Shown here piece after piece: positions 32,781 through 42,503 of a stretch of DNA of 64,000 bases. Location of the stretch: the NCBI GenBank assembly GCA_014529385.2, contig CM043942.1:29007469-29071468 (forward strand), written 5' to 3'. Position 1 is the first letter of the stretch, and each line of letters begins with the position of its first letter. Both the position numbers and the translations under genes were made by a program. The notes below the pieces were generated by a model. It ran no database searches and was not told where the DNA came from. It saw only the letters and a program-made list of their open reading frames with translations. Origin of the DNA: Adiantum capillus-veneris (lineage: Eukaryota; Streptophyta; Polypodiopsida; Polypodiales; Pteridaceae).

Positions 32781-33011
32781 TTGGCAATGTTCTGTATCGC
32801 TCAAAAAAAGAACGACAAGAATCACAAGATTTTTTTTTTGCTTGTTGCGGTCTCACGTAACTCAAGACTTCTTGGACGTGTCGATTCCTAATTGTGTTTT
32901 TGAAGAGTGACAGGAATCCCAAGAAAGAAGGACTTGTCTAGCCTTCCCTTGTGCCTTTTTTCACTCATTGAGAGCGGACCGTGCGCTTAGCGGCCGGCCA
33001 ATCGACGTGAG

Positions 33012-33208
33012 GTGGGAAAAAGCAACCTTGGTGTGAGAGCAAGGCCGCCAAGGGGTGCGCCCACGGAAAAGAGAGGAGCTCGGTTGAAGAGAAGATTCTT
33101 CTCTAACACAAATTGCAAGCAAAAGAAGAACCGCAAGAACCTCAAGAACCCCAAGACCCTCAAGAACTCAAGAACCCAAGAACCCAAGTTCCTTGTGAAC
33201 TTGAGAAC
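33012..33208 (+). CDS. Small basic ORF of the LARD leader (copy A)
   Basis: From ATG 33012 the frame encodes MGKSNLGVRARPPRGAPTEK, then a Lys/Arg/Asn-rich stretch made of AAGAACCYC-type nucleotide repeats (about 33122-33190). It is cut by gypsy1 at 33209. Copy B has the equivalent frame from 56702 (MGKRNLGVSARPPRGAPAEK). Conservation may only reflect the shared nucleotide sequence. No known domain is visible, and it may be leader sequence rather than a gene. Confidence 0.35.
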
Positions 33209-33817
33209 TGTAACAGACTTGGACAGTCAAGAATCTACCGCGACAACACCAAATAACCACTTCAAAACACTTCACAGTTCACAATTGATTCACACTGGCC
33301 CGACGGAGTTCGGTGCCTAGAGATATTTGCCCCAAAGACTGGCGCCCCTTTCGGTATTTCTTTTTGTATTTTTCTGTTGCCAAAGTATAATAGAGTGGTT
33401 GGGTCTCACTCTCAGACTTTGCGTCCAGATGCTTTGAGAAGTGAGAGACCATCTTCACTTATAAAGAGTTACAAGGGATGCCAAAAGCAGAGCCCCAAAA
33501 GCTTAAAATCAAAAGCTCAAAAGCTGTGCTTTTCTTTTCTCTCTCAAGTTCTCTCTCTTTCTTGCCCTAAAATTTAAAGCAAAAGATCTTTCTCTTCTCT
33601 CTTTCAATTTGCGTGGAAAAAGCACTGTCCAAAAGCTGTCGTACAGCTAGTGCAAAATCCGCCGCAAAATCCGGTCGTCCGTACTGCTGCCATGTGTCAT
33701 GCTAGGGTTAGGGTTTTCTGGCAGATTTAGGTTTTAGCAAAATTAGGGTTTCCAAAATTAGGGTTTTTGCAGATTAGGGTTTCTCTGGCAGAAATTAGAT
33801 GTCATCACTTTGTGACA
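33209..33817 (-). repeat. Gypsy1 3' LTR
   Basis: 609 bp. It contains GGCGCCCCTTTCGGTATTTC (33341-33360), also present in the gypsy2 LTRs, and several AGGGTTT-type phrases at 33705-33785. Confidence 0.93.
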
Positions 33818-33955
33818 TACCCCCCTCTTGAAAGCATTGTAATCGCCCTCGATTACAGTTGCAAAATAGACAGAGGCCATAAATTGTCTTAGCAGAGAGT
33901 GACTGTTGGTACCTACGTACTAGGAACACACATCTAGCACATGTACCAATCAACA

Positions 33956-34012
33956 GTCACATCACACGACATCACAGGACATCACTAGACATCACAAGAC
34001 ATCACATGACAT
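33956..34012 (+). repeat. 11-bp tandem repeat
   Basis: ACATCAC followed by a variable four-base NNNG repeats five times in the gypsy1 3' spacer between the chromodomain and the polypurine tract. The rest of 33834-34417 is non-coding. Confidence 0.85.
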
Positions 34013-34417
34013 TCAACATTCATTCGGATCTTAGATCATGATTTATTGGCAATGTAGCTAGCAATCGCATCTAGATCCAGTCGGGACCTCATCGATGCCC
34101 GATTGACTAACCCCTATTGCAACCATGTCTATTCGAGATCAATTAGACCAAAATGCTGCAGTCATTTCGTCTATCAGTTCCTGCACTTAAAAACAAGTCA
34201 AGAACAAATCAATTTCATATTCAGGAATTCCATTTCATAAAGTTATACAGTAGAATACTGTCAGCTCTCAGTATCCCTGAAGCTCAAAGAGATATCAGTG
34301 ACTCTAGTATCAAAATCGAGGCATCTGTTGACAAAGGAGAGGAGTAACTCCCCTCTTGTGCATCCCACTGCACCAGATCTCTGGCCAAGCTGAATTCTTG
34401 GTTCCATTTGGAGTAGA

Positions 34418-37400
34418 CTATGCTAAACCAAAAGCTTCGAGGTAAAGTTTCACAATCTGAGGAGTATCTGCTAGGTCCTCCTCCTCCATCCACTTCGCAT
34501 CCAATGTAGGATAGTTCTTGAACTTAACCAAGAACCGCCTTCGGACTTCATCTTTATTCTTTGTTTCCTTATGTGCCAAAATCTGTTCAGGAACAAGGAT
34601 CTCCTCGTTTTCTTCCACTTCGGGTTGCTCATCAGGCTCCCCATCATCAGACACATCACCTTTAAAAGGCTTCAAGAGACTCACATGGAATGCATTGTGA
34701 ATCCTCCAAGTGTCAGGCAGTTTCAGTCGAAAGGAGACATCATTGATCTTTTCAGAGATCTGGAAAGGTCCGTAGTATCGCATACTAAGCTTTGGAAAAA
34801 GCATCTCCTTTCCCTTCTTTCTCAGGCGTGCCTTCTCAAAACGTAAGAGCACCCAATCATCTCCTTCAATTTCAAATCGCGACGATGGCAATCCGCTGCC
34901 TTTTTTTTGTCGTTCTTGAGATTTCTGCAAAGCCTCGCGGACCTTGGCAAAAGCCGTGTCTAAGTCGCGCGTATACTCATTCGCTTCAAAAATCTTATCT
35001 TTCGTGCTTAGGAAGGGTGGAACCTTCGCAACACCTTCAAAAATCTCAAATGGCGCCTTCCCCGTCGAAGAGTGTATCGTGTTATTGTAGGCAAATTCCA
35101 CCGAAGGTAGATACTTTTCCCATTGAGTCTTCTGATCCAAGATATAAGACTTCAATAAATCTAGAACCATTGAATTGGCAATCTCAGATTGCCCTTCAGT
35201 CTGCGGGTGGAACAATGACGAGAACTGCAACCGCGTGCCAATGTTCTCCCACATTGCCTTCCAAAACAAACTCGTAAATCTAGGGTCCCTGTCGGAGACA
35301 ATCGTCTCAGGCATGCCATGTAATCTGAAGATCTGGGCCGCAAACAGTCTCGCTAAGTGATCCGGCTTGACTGTTTTCTTCACTGGAATGAAATGAGCCT
35401 GCTTGCTAAATCTGTCAATAACAGTCCAGATACCATCGTGACCACTCTATGTTCTCGGGAGATCAAAAATGAAATCCATTGCAATACTTTCCCAGGGGCG
35501 GGTGGGTATGGGCAAAGGCTGTAACAATCCCTGTGCTTTATGCCTGTCAAACTTGACCTTCTGGCATACCAAGCAACTGGGCACAAACTCTTCCACATCC
35601 TTCTTGAGTCTCGGCCAAAAGAAGTATCTCTCTACCCCTTTCATGGTGGTAGCGATGCCGCGGTGACCCGTAAATGGTGGACAGTGGCATTCAGTCATAA
35701 CCTTTTCCCTCAATGGCTGTGTAACGCACAACATAGTTTTTCTCATCAAGTAGCCATCCCAAATGGAATATCCCGCTACTGTCTCCCCATCCCGTATCCG
35801 TGTGAAAACGTCTTCAAAATTCGAATCTGTGGCATATTGGTCGACCATATCCTTGAAGCTCCTATGATGTATCGCGGAAATAGTCAGAACTAACAGCTTC
35901 TGAGACAAAGCATCTGCTACCACATTCTTCTGTCCTTGAACATGGACAATTTTGGAAGTGAAACTGTGACAAGATGTTCATCCACGCATCTGCTTTTCCG
36001 ATAGCTGCTTCTGTGACAATAAGTAGCGCAAACTCCGATGGTCTGTAAAGACAGTAAAATCCGCTCCGAGTAGGTAATGCCGCCACTGAGTAAGAGCATG
36101 ATAACCGCCAAAAGCTCTTTCTCATAAATCTGTGCTGTCATTTCCGGCCTTGAGAACAATCGGCTCTCGTAAGCAATGACATGGCCTTCTTGCATCAAGA
36201 CCGCACCGAGACTACAACCACAAGCATCACAATATACTTCAAATGACTTCTGCAAGTCCGGCAAAGTCAAAACTGGTCCTGTAGTCAATTTCTCTTTCAA
36301 TGTCTGCAATTTCTCTTTCAATTTTTGAAAGGCAGTCACCTCTGTGGGTCCCCACGAGAAAGGGACTCTTTTTTGTGTCAAGATATGCAGAGGGGAAGCA
36401 ACCTCTGCAAACTTTTGAATGAACCGGTTGTAGTACGAATACAGTCCCAAGAAGTTTCTAACTTCATGGACATTCTTCAAATCGGACCAATCACGGATAG
36501 TTTCTATCTTGGCCGGATCCATTTGCACTCCTGTTGCTGACACAATGTGTCCCAAAAAGTGTATCTCTGGTAGGAAAAATTCACTTTTCTTCGCATTAAT
36601 CAACTAACTTGTGATCTCGTAATGCCTGAAAGACCTGAAGCAAATGGTCTCTATGTTCTGCCTCATTCCAATGATATCGTCAAAGAAAGTGCCAACAAAT
36701 AGCGTGTACTCTCGAAAAATCCTGTCCATCATCCGGTTAAATGTCGCAGGGGCATTGGTTAAGCCAAAAGGCATCACCAAAAACTCAAATAACCCAAAAG
36801 TCGTCCTAAAAGCTGTCTTGTAGACGTCTCCCGGCACGATTCTGATCTGACGATATCCAGTCTTCAAATCAATCCTGCTAAAGCACGAGGATTCCTATAA
36901 TCTGTTGAGTATATCATCGATCCTAGGAATCGGAAATCTGTTCTTGATGGTGATTTTGTTGAGAGCTCTACAATCCATGCACATTCTCCAAGATTTGTCT
37001 TTCTTCAAAACCAACAACACTGGAGAGCAATACGGTGAAGTACTAGGCTGGACAAGACCCTTTTCCAAGAGGTCTTTCACTGGGTTCATAATCTCTTCGT
37101 TCTGTGCTCGGCTCACACGGTAAGGTGGCCGGTTCGGTGGTGTGCTTCCAGGTATCAGATCAATGGTGCGATCTTCAGGACGAGCAGGTGGTAACTCGCA
37201 ATTGGCGTGAGTGGAGAAAATCTTGGCGTTCTTTATCAAGTTTAGACATATTTGTCCTATCCTCATCACTCAACTCTTTCATAAAGATCAAGTAAACAAA
37301 CAGATTGGATTTCATTATTTTAGAAATGGCCGAAGCCGATACAATAGGGACAGACTTGCCCTTCAGTTTAATGTGAAGTACAATGGTTTTGCCCTTCTCT

Positions 37401-37800
37401 GTACTATGTAGTCAATGTCGCTTTCCTCGCCCGATAATCGACCACGGCGTTGTTCTTGTGGTACTAGGGAATTCCCAAGAGAATATCACAACCTTCCAAA
37501 CTCATTATGTAAAAGTCCTCATGCCCCAAATACCCTTGACTATGCAACCGAAGTTGGCCAATGACAGGTGTAATGGCTACGTCCCTGCTGGGTGCCGCTA
37601 GAACTGCCTCCGCAAGTGGTCCCATCCGATCGGGAGTGATCTTGAGCCGCGCCGCCAATTCCAGTGAAATGAAGTTGGCCTTGGCTCCTCCATCAAAGAA
37701 GATCAGGGCCTCTTGGTCTCTCACTTTGCCCCAAGCTCGACAAAGTTCTGTACTCTCGTCCACGGTGTTGGGATCGGTACCCACACAATCTGGAACCGGT
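34418..37800 (-). pseudogene. Gypsy1 pol: protease, RT, RNase H, integrase, chromodomain
   Basis: Read leftward. The protease has FFDGGAKANFISLELAARL (about 37650-37705, with D-G-G for the usual D-S/T-G) and DILLGIP. Reverse transcriptase has SPVLLVLKKDKSWRMCMDCR, a stop near 36896, [30 protein letters not shown] and the FFDD catalytic box (about 36670-36690). RNase H follows a stop near 36602: FEVYCDACGCSLGAVLMQEG and YEKELLAVI. The integrase has HHCC zinc residues (CHCPPFTGHRG...CLVCQKVK) and the D,D,E core in MDFIFD, VSDRDPRF and QTEGQSE, with one stop at 35447. The C-terminal chromodomain is FLVKFKNYPTLDAKWMEEED. The protein would mediate reverse transcription and chromatin-guided integration. 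Stops between almost every domain make it inactive. Confidence 0.93.
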
Positions 37801-37830
37801 CTTGTTTTCATCTTGCCTTTTCTTCCACGT

Positions 37831-38096
37831 TCCTCAGCTGCCCTTGAACTCTCAGGCCTTTCGTCGTCCTTGTCATTCTGTTCTTTCTGTGCCTTTTTAG
37901 GGCACTTCGCGGAGATATGTCCATGTTCCCCGCATCCAAAGCACTTCCCCTCTCGCTTCATCTTCCTCAGCTGCCCTTGAACTCTCAGGCCTTTCGTCGT
38001 CCTTGTCATTCTGTTCTTTCTGTGCCTTTTTAGGGCACTTCGCGGAGATATGTCCATGTTCCCCGCATCCAAAGCACTTCCCCTCCCCGATGAAGC
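37831..38096 (-). repeat. 133-bp tandem duplication over the zinc knuckle
   Basis: TCCTCAGCTGCCCTTGAACT begins at 37831 and again at 37964. The copies are identical or nearly so over at least 115 bases, including the codons for CFGCGEHGHISAKC. Confidence 0.95.
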
Positions 38097-38999
38097 GAGC
38101 TCTCTCCTGAGGAGTAAGCTTGGGTTGTGCATCTTTCTTTTTTGGGTTGCTCTTTCTCTTTCTACTTTCATTTGCTAAAGTCTGTTCAGCTCGTTGTGTC
38201 ATGACCTCATCGGTGGGATAGGTCAGACTGCCAGAATGAATGGCAAGACCCCGTTTCGCGTGACTCATCAACTCCTGAATAGAAGCTGACTTCTGTTCCA
38301 AGCAGTGATCTCGGATCTCTGTAGGTAGACCAAAGGTAAACCGCTCAATCTGTTCTCTGAAAGATATCTTCTTGAATGAAGAGGCGGGTAGAAAAGAGCT
38401 CTAGAATCTCTTGCAATAAGTGTCCACTGTATCTTTCTTGGTCATTCGAAGATGGTTTCAAGCAGCTCGTATATCGCGTTCATACTCTTGAGTCAGCCAA
38501 GAAGAGATAAAAAGCTTCTCAAATTTCAGCCATTTAACTGGTGCAGTCTTGTTTAAAAGAAGCGTGGACCACCAAGTTCGAGCATTCCCCTTAAAATAAG
38601 AGGCAGCTCTCCAAATCTTAGAGTGCTCTGAGTAGCGTCCTCCCGCGAAAGCGATGTCAAACTGCTGTACAAAAGAGAAAGCCTTCGAAGCATCTCTATA
38701 TCCCGAAAATGTGTCAAATTTAATTGACTGTCCACCTTCCTTAAACTTTCGGACCTTCTTGCTTTTATCTTCGAGAAAGTCATATTGGTTGGCTTTATAA
38801 AAATTCTTCTTCTTTGCATAAAAGTTGCTGTCGTCTGAGTTTGAACTGTCTGTAGTCGAGTCCTCTGTAGAACTGTCACTCACTGGGCGAGATTTAGACT
38901 TCTTTGCCTTTTTCTTGCCCTTTCCGAAGCGTTGTTTCTTGCTTCTCTTTTTGGCTTTGTAGTCTTCTTTGCTCGAGTTAGATGAGCTAGCAGACTGTC

Positions 39000-39045
39000 A
39001 GAAGAAGAAGAAGAAGAAGAAGAAGAAGAAGAAGAAGAAGAAGAA
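39000..39045 (+). repeat. (GAA)n microsatellite in gypsy1 gag
   Basis: About 15 GAA units (TTC on the coding strand), encoding Ser, Phe or Leu runs depending on frame. Confidence 0.95.
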
Positions 39046-39590
39046 CTGGGTACTTCTTCAAATCAAACAAGCTTCTTTTGTTTCTTTGCCTTTTCAAATG
39101 TTGACTGACGACCCAAATAACCCGGGAAGTCAGTGCCTTTCTTCTGCTTTTTGCCGTGCTTTTTAGCTTTGTTTTGCGCGTCAAAAAGCTGAGCAATCCG
39201 TGCATCAACCACCTCTTCTAAATCCTTCTCTGAATATTTCTTGTGAGCAGAAGGTTTCTTGAGAGTTGGTTTTGGGAGTGGTGTTGTGGTTTCCTGCCAA
39301 TGCGCATGCACTCCTAAAAAGAAGTCTCGCTTATATATTTTGCAAATTTTGGGGTCCTTCACAAAATTGAGCATCATCTTTGTTGCATCGCCGATCAATT
39401 GACGACTCTCCATCTCTCGTCGCTCCGCCTGAGTAGGCCGAGGCGGGCCATACTTCCTGCCGGAATCTTCGTTGTGATCCCTTGCCGCATGTCCGGATGC
39501 AGAGGGAGTCGACTGATCCTTGCGTGAAGCCATAGGTGCCGCAGAATTTTTTTTTGGGATCGGATTTCCCTCAAAAGAGAAATCGGCCGT

Positions 39591-39602
39591 GCTCTGTTAA
39601 CA
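39591..39602 (-). promoter_or_regulatory. Gypsy1 primer-binding site
   Basis: Minus strand TGTTAACAGAGC, one base from the 5' LTR. Two mismatches to the initiator-Met consensus TGGTATCAGAGC. Confidence 0.6.
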
Positions 39603-39603
39603 C

Positions 39604-40237
39604 TGTAACAGACTTGGACACTCCAAGTCAAGAATCTACGCAATAGCACCAAATAACCACTTCAAAACAGTTCACAGTTCACAATTGATTCACACTGGCG
39701 GCGGAGTTCTGTGCCTAGAGATATTGGCCCCAAAGACTGGCGCCCCTTTCGGTATTTCTTTTTGTATTAATCTGTTGCCAAAGTACAATAGAGTGGTTGG
39801 GTCTCACTCTCACACTCTGCGTCTAGATGCTCTGAGAAGTGAGAGACCAACTTCACTTATAAAGAGTTACAAGGGATGCCAAAAGCAGAGCCCCAAAAGC
39901 TTAAAATCAAAAGCTCAAAAGCTGTGCTTTTCTTTTCTCTCTCAAGTTCTCTCTCGTTCTTGCCCTAAAATTTAAAGCAAAAGATCTTTCTCTTCTCTCG
40001 CTTTCAATTTGCGTGGAAAAAGCGCTGTCCAAAAGCTGCCGTACAGCCAGTGCAAAATCCGCCGCAAAATCCGGCCGTCTGTACTGCTGCCACATGTCAT
40101 GCTAGAGTTAGGGTTTTCTGGTAGATTTAGGTTTTCAGTAGAATTAGGGTTTTTGTAGATTAGGTTTCTGGTAAAAATTAGGGTTTCTTTGGCAGAAATT
40201 AGGGTTTCTCTGGCAGCCACGTCATCACTTTGTGACA
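39604..40237 (-). repeat. Gypsy1 5' LTR
   Basis: 634 bp, with the same ends as 33209-33817. It carries extra copies of the AATTAGGGTTTCT-type phrase near 40150-40210 that account for most of its greater length. Confidence 0.93.
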
Positions 40238-40273
40238 AGAACCCAAGACCACAAGAACCCACGACTTCAGTGG

Positions 40274-41294
40274 ATGGTCATCACCCGAAGCGGAATGGAT
40301 ACTTCGCATGGGAGTGGCGAAGGAGAGTTTTCCTCACCGGGAGGTTTTTCCGACCCTTCCCCGTCTACGTCAAAGATTGCACCAGATCCTATGCAGGCTT
40401 CTGACAAGATGATGATGGACAAGGAGCTAGAAAGCGACGACAGTATGGCAGCCATAGAACGTAAATACGAAGAAAGAATGGCAGCCATAGTGCGTGAGCG
40501 CGAGCAAGCAGATAGAAAGTACAAAGAAAGCCTAGCCGAATTGGATCGCAAGTGCGAAGAAAGACGGTTAGCGTATGAAGCACGGAGCGCCCAACACATG
40601 AAAGAGTTGTTGTGACTTTTTTCTATTGTGCAGGTGCAGTTTGGAAAGGAACAGGAGAAGGAGACTCTCTCAGTCTCGTCTTCTCCAAAGCAAGACACAC
40701 AAGATTTGCATGATGATGACAAGCATGATGGTTTGCATGATCAAGATGTGATTACTCACGAGCATGATGATTTGTATGACCATGATGTGATTGTTCACAA
40801 GAATGTTAGTTGACATTTTTTCTAGTAAAGCTAATCTCATTGTAGATTCGACCAATCACGAAGAACAGATCTTGGCTCTCGAGTCAAGGTCCAAAGAACC
40901 CCCTCAGGAAGTTTCGATCCCTCACGAAGAACCAATCTTGGCTCTCGACCCTAGGTCCAAGGAACCCTCACATGAAGTATTATGTGTTCGAATGATTAGT
41001 CAGCACGCATTGTTCGAATGTTTCATTCGTGATCGTTTCTTGTATTTTAGTCAGTGTCTTTGTGTGATCCCTTTTCATAGGCATGCCATATTGTACGTTG
41101 AGCACGATTTACTTATGAATGAGCACGGATGTATGTGGATTTTTCATGAAAAGCTGAAAAGTATGCATTCAAGGAAGTCACATTCCATGTCTCTTCCTGG
41201 GCGTGACACAATTGTAGAAAGAGCACAAGAAGGATTGAGCATCAAGCATAGGCATTTCCATTGTGTTTTGCCACAGTTGATTGATTTAAATTAG
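40274..41294 (+). pseudogene. LARD ORF, broken copy (copy A)
   Basis: ATG 40274 encodes MVITRSGMDTSHGSGEGEFS and a charged helical stretch (MAAIERKYEERMAAIVRERE...) to a TGA at 40613. A second frame (about 40791-41294) gives LALESRSKEPPQEVSIPHEE, whose EP-type unit is duplicated here. The conserved C-terminal module follows (LCVRMISQHALFECFIRDRF, CVIPFHRHAILYVEHD, KLKSMHSRKSHSMSLP), ending PQLIDLN. The region between them is shortened against copy B. Function is unknown; see the intact copy at 55375-56481. Confidence 0.75.
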
Positions 41295-41502
41295 AAACAC
41301 AAGATCCGATCTCATTGTTTGCGTGTGTGTGGTGAACGGGTTGGCACTCCGTCTATTTGTTCATCTTCAATGCATGCACAGTCTTTTCGAAGGAATATAA
41401 ATTTTCCAGTCACTTTACATGGAATGGGTATTGTTCATGTTTTTGTGTTGGAAGTGGTTTTAGGAATTTTCAGCCTCGGAGATTCTTGAAGAAGGTAGAC
41501 AC

Positions 41503-41721
41503 ATGCCTATCGACGAAGTTGAAGCATTGAAGGAGCTACAAAAGACTTTGTGTCGCTTTCGGCGCGGCCCAAAGAAGCAAGCATTGCAGACCTTTATGAA
41601 GTTCAAGTATCGCACGACCCACACATTAGAGTGGGCCGACGAAGAGTCCTTTCCAGGATTCCGGATGTTATTGGCGATCTCCCTCGACGCCATACAGTTC
41701 GGTACCAGTACCTCACTTTGA
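41503..41721 (+). pseudogene. Chromodomain-like tail of the LARD internal region
   Basis: The frame MPIDEVEALKELQKTLCRFR followed by RGPKKQALQTFMKFKYRTTH and EWADEESFPGF resembles the spacing of a gypsy integrase C-terminal chromodomain (aromatic-VKF...W..EE). It sits directly before the polypurine tract, where a chromovirus integrase ends. Equivalent frames exist in copy C (about 48880-49100, -) and copy B (about 54960-55140, -). The match is weak and is offered as a hint of gypsy ancestry. Confidence 0.4.
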
Positions 41722-41732
41722 AAAGGAGGGGA

Positions 41733-42220
41733 TGTCACGTGACACATCCAACCCTATATGTCCGTGGACAAGCTACAACATGACCAGGGTTCAATTCAAT
41801 CGTCAGTCTAGAATAGGAAGTGATTTGGCACTTTTGTGAGTAGGTTCGTAGACCGTGCATGTCTAGACACTTAGATTAGATGCATATCCTCTGGTTGCAC
41901 ACAGCATGACCATCATATTTCCATCAGAACCCATCAGAAGCATTTTTACAGTGCATAGACCTATTTTCCCTATTTTTGACAATTTTTACTTATTATTTTT
42001 AAAGTGACTTTTGTTGGGAACTGGGTAGGGCAAATTCACTAAGCCAGTATATAAGGAAACCTAGCGCTAGCACTTTCTGGCAGAAGATGCAGCAGGAGCT
42101 TCGGTTCAACAGGCACCTTCTCAGCAGGACCCCCCAAGACCAACCTAGCGTTTTTGCCCAACAGCAGAGCCTAGCGTTTTCATTCCCAGATCAGCCTTGG
42201 CGTTCCAACATTGCAGAGCA
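41733..42220 (+). repeat. Right LTR of LARD copy A, first part
   Basis: It starts TGTCACGTGACACATCC and has the TATA box near 42049. It is interrupted after GAGCA by copia1 and resumes at 46911. Confidence 0.93.
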
Positions 42221-42503
42221 TGTTGAAATTAGGGTTGCAGAGAAATGCACATAGCTTGGAGAAGACGAAGGAAGTTCAAGGCACACAATAGAGAGTGTGT
42301 TACTTAGTGTGCAATGGAAAGATAGATAGCCCTAGAGTGATGGGCGTATATACAATGCTCGGGAGAAAAAACCTCCTAAAGAGGGAAAAAATGCCCCGGC
42401 GGTCCTAGTGTGTTCACACATATCACTACCACACCCCTGGAGTGATGCAGTGAACGAGAGCTGGCACATGAGTAAAGGGAAGTGCCATGCCCCGAGGACA
42501 TGA

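Larger units (their letters stand above)
37831..39533 (-). pseudogene. Gypsy1 gag
   Basis: ATG at 39533 opens 156 codons (MASRKDQSTPSASGHAARDH..., Lys-rich, ending at 39063). Next is a Ser run encoded by the (GAA)n tract, then a second frame from 38883 with an acidic Ser/Asp start and the Retrotrans_gag core (FDTFSGYRDASKAFSFVQQF, YFKGNARTWW, WLTQEYERDI). A third frame from 38301 carries the zinc knuckle CFGCGEHGHISAKC. The knuckle is present twice because of a 133-bp tandem duplication (37831-37963 and 37964-38096). As 133 is not a multiple of three, this shifts the frame. The capsid-like protein could not be made in one piece. Confidence 0.88.
33209..40237 (-). mobile_element. Ty3/gypsy chromovirus-type element, gypsy1
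   Basis: The LTRs are 33209-33817 and 39604-40237 (TGTCACAAAGTGATGAC...GTCTGTTACA on the minus strand). The target duplication is AGAAC (33204-33208 and 40238-40242). The primer site (39591-39602, minus TGTTAACAGAGC) matches initiator-Met type at 10 of 12 positions. The polypurine tract (33818-33833, minus TTTCAAGAGGGGGGTA) adjoins the 3' LTR. Domain order on the minus strand is gag, zinc knuckle, protease, reverse transcriptase, RNase H, integrase, chromodomain, which is the gypsy order. Several stops, frameshifts and a 133-bp duplication disable it. The two LTRs differ by scattered substitutions and small indels, so the insertion is not recent. Confidence 0.95.

Noticed and set aside
34792-35277. 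161-residue plus-strand ORF
   Set aside because: It is antisense to the gypsy1 integrase, which is clearly the coding strand.
37561-37980. 139-residue plus-strand ORF antisense to gypsy1
   Set aside because: It is a mirror of the gag/protease coding region, whose minus-strand motifs (zinc knuckle, protease) explain the open frame.
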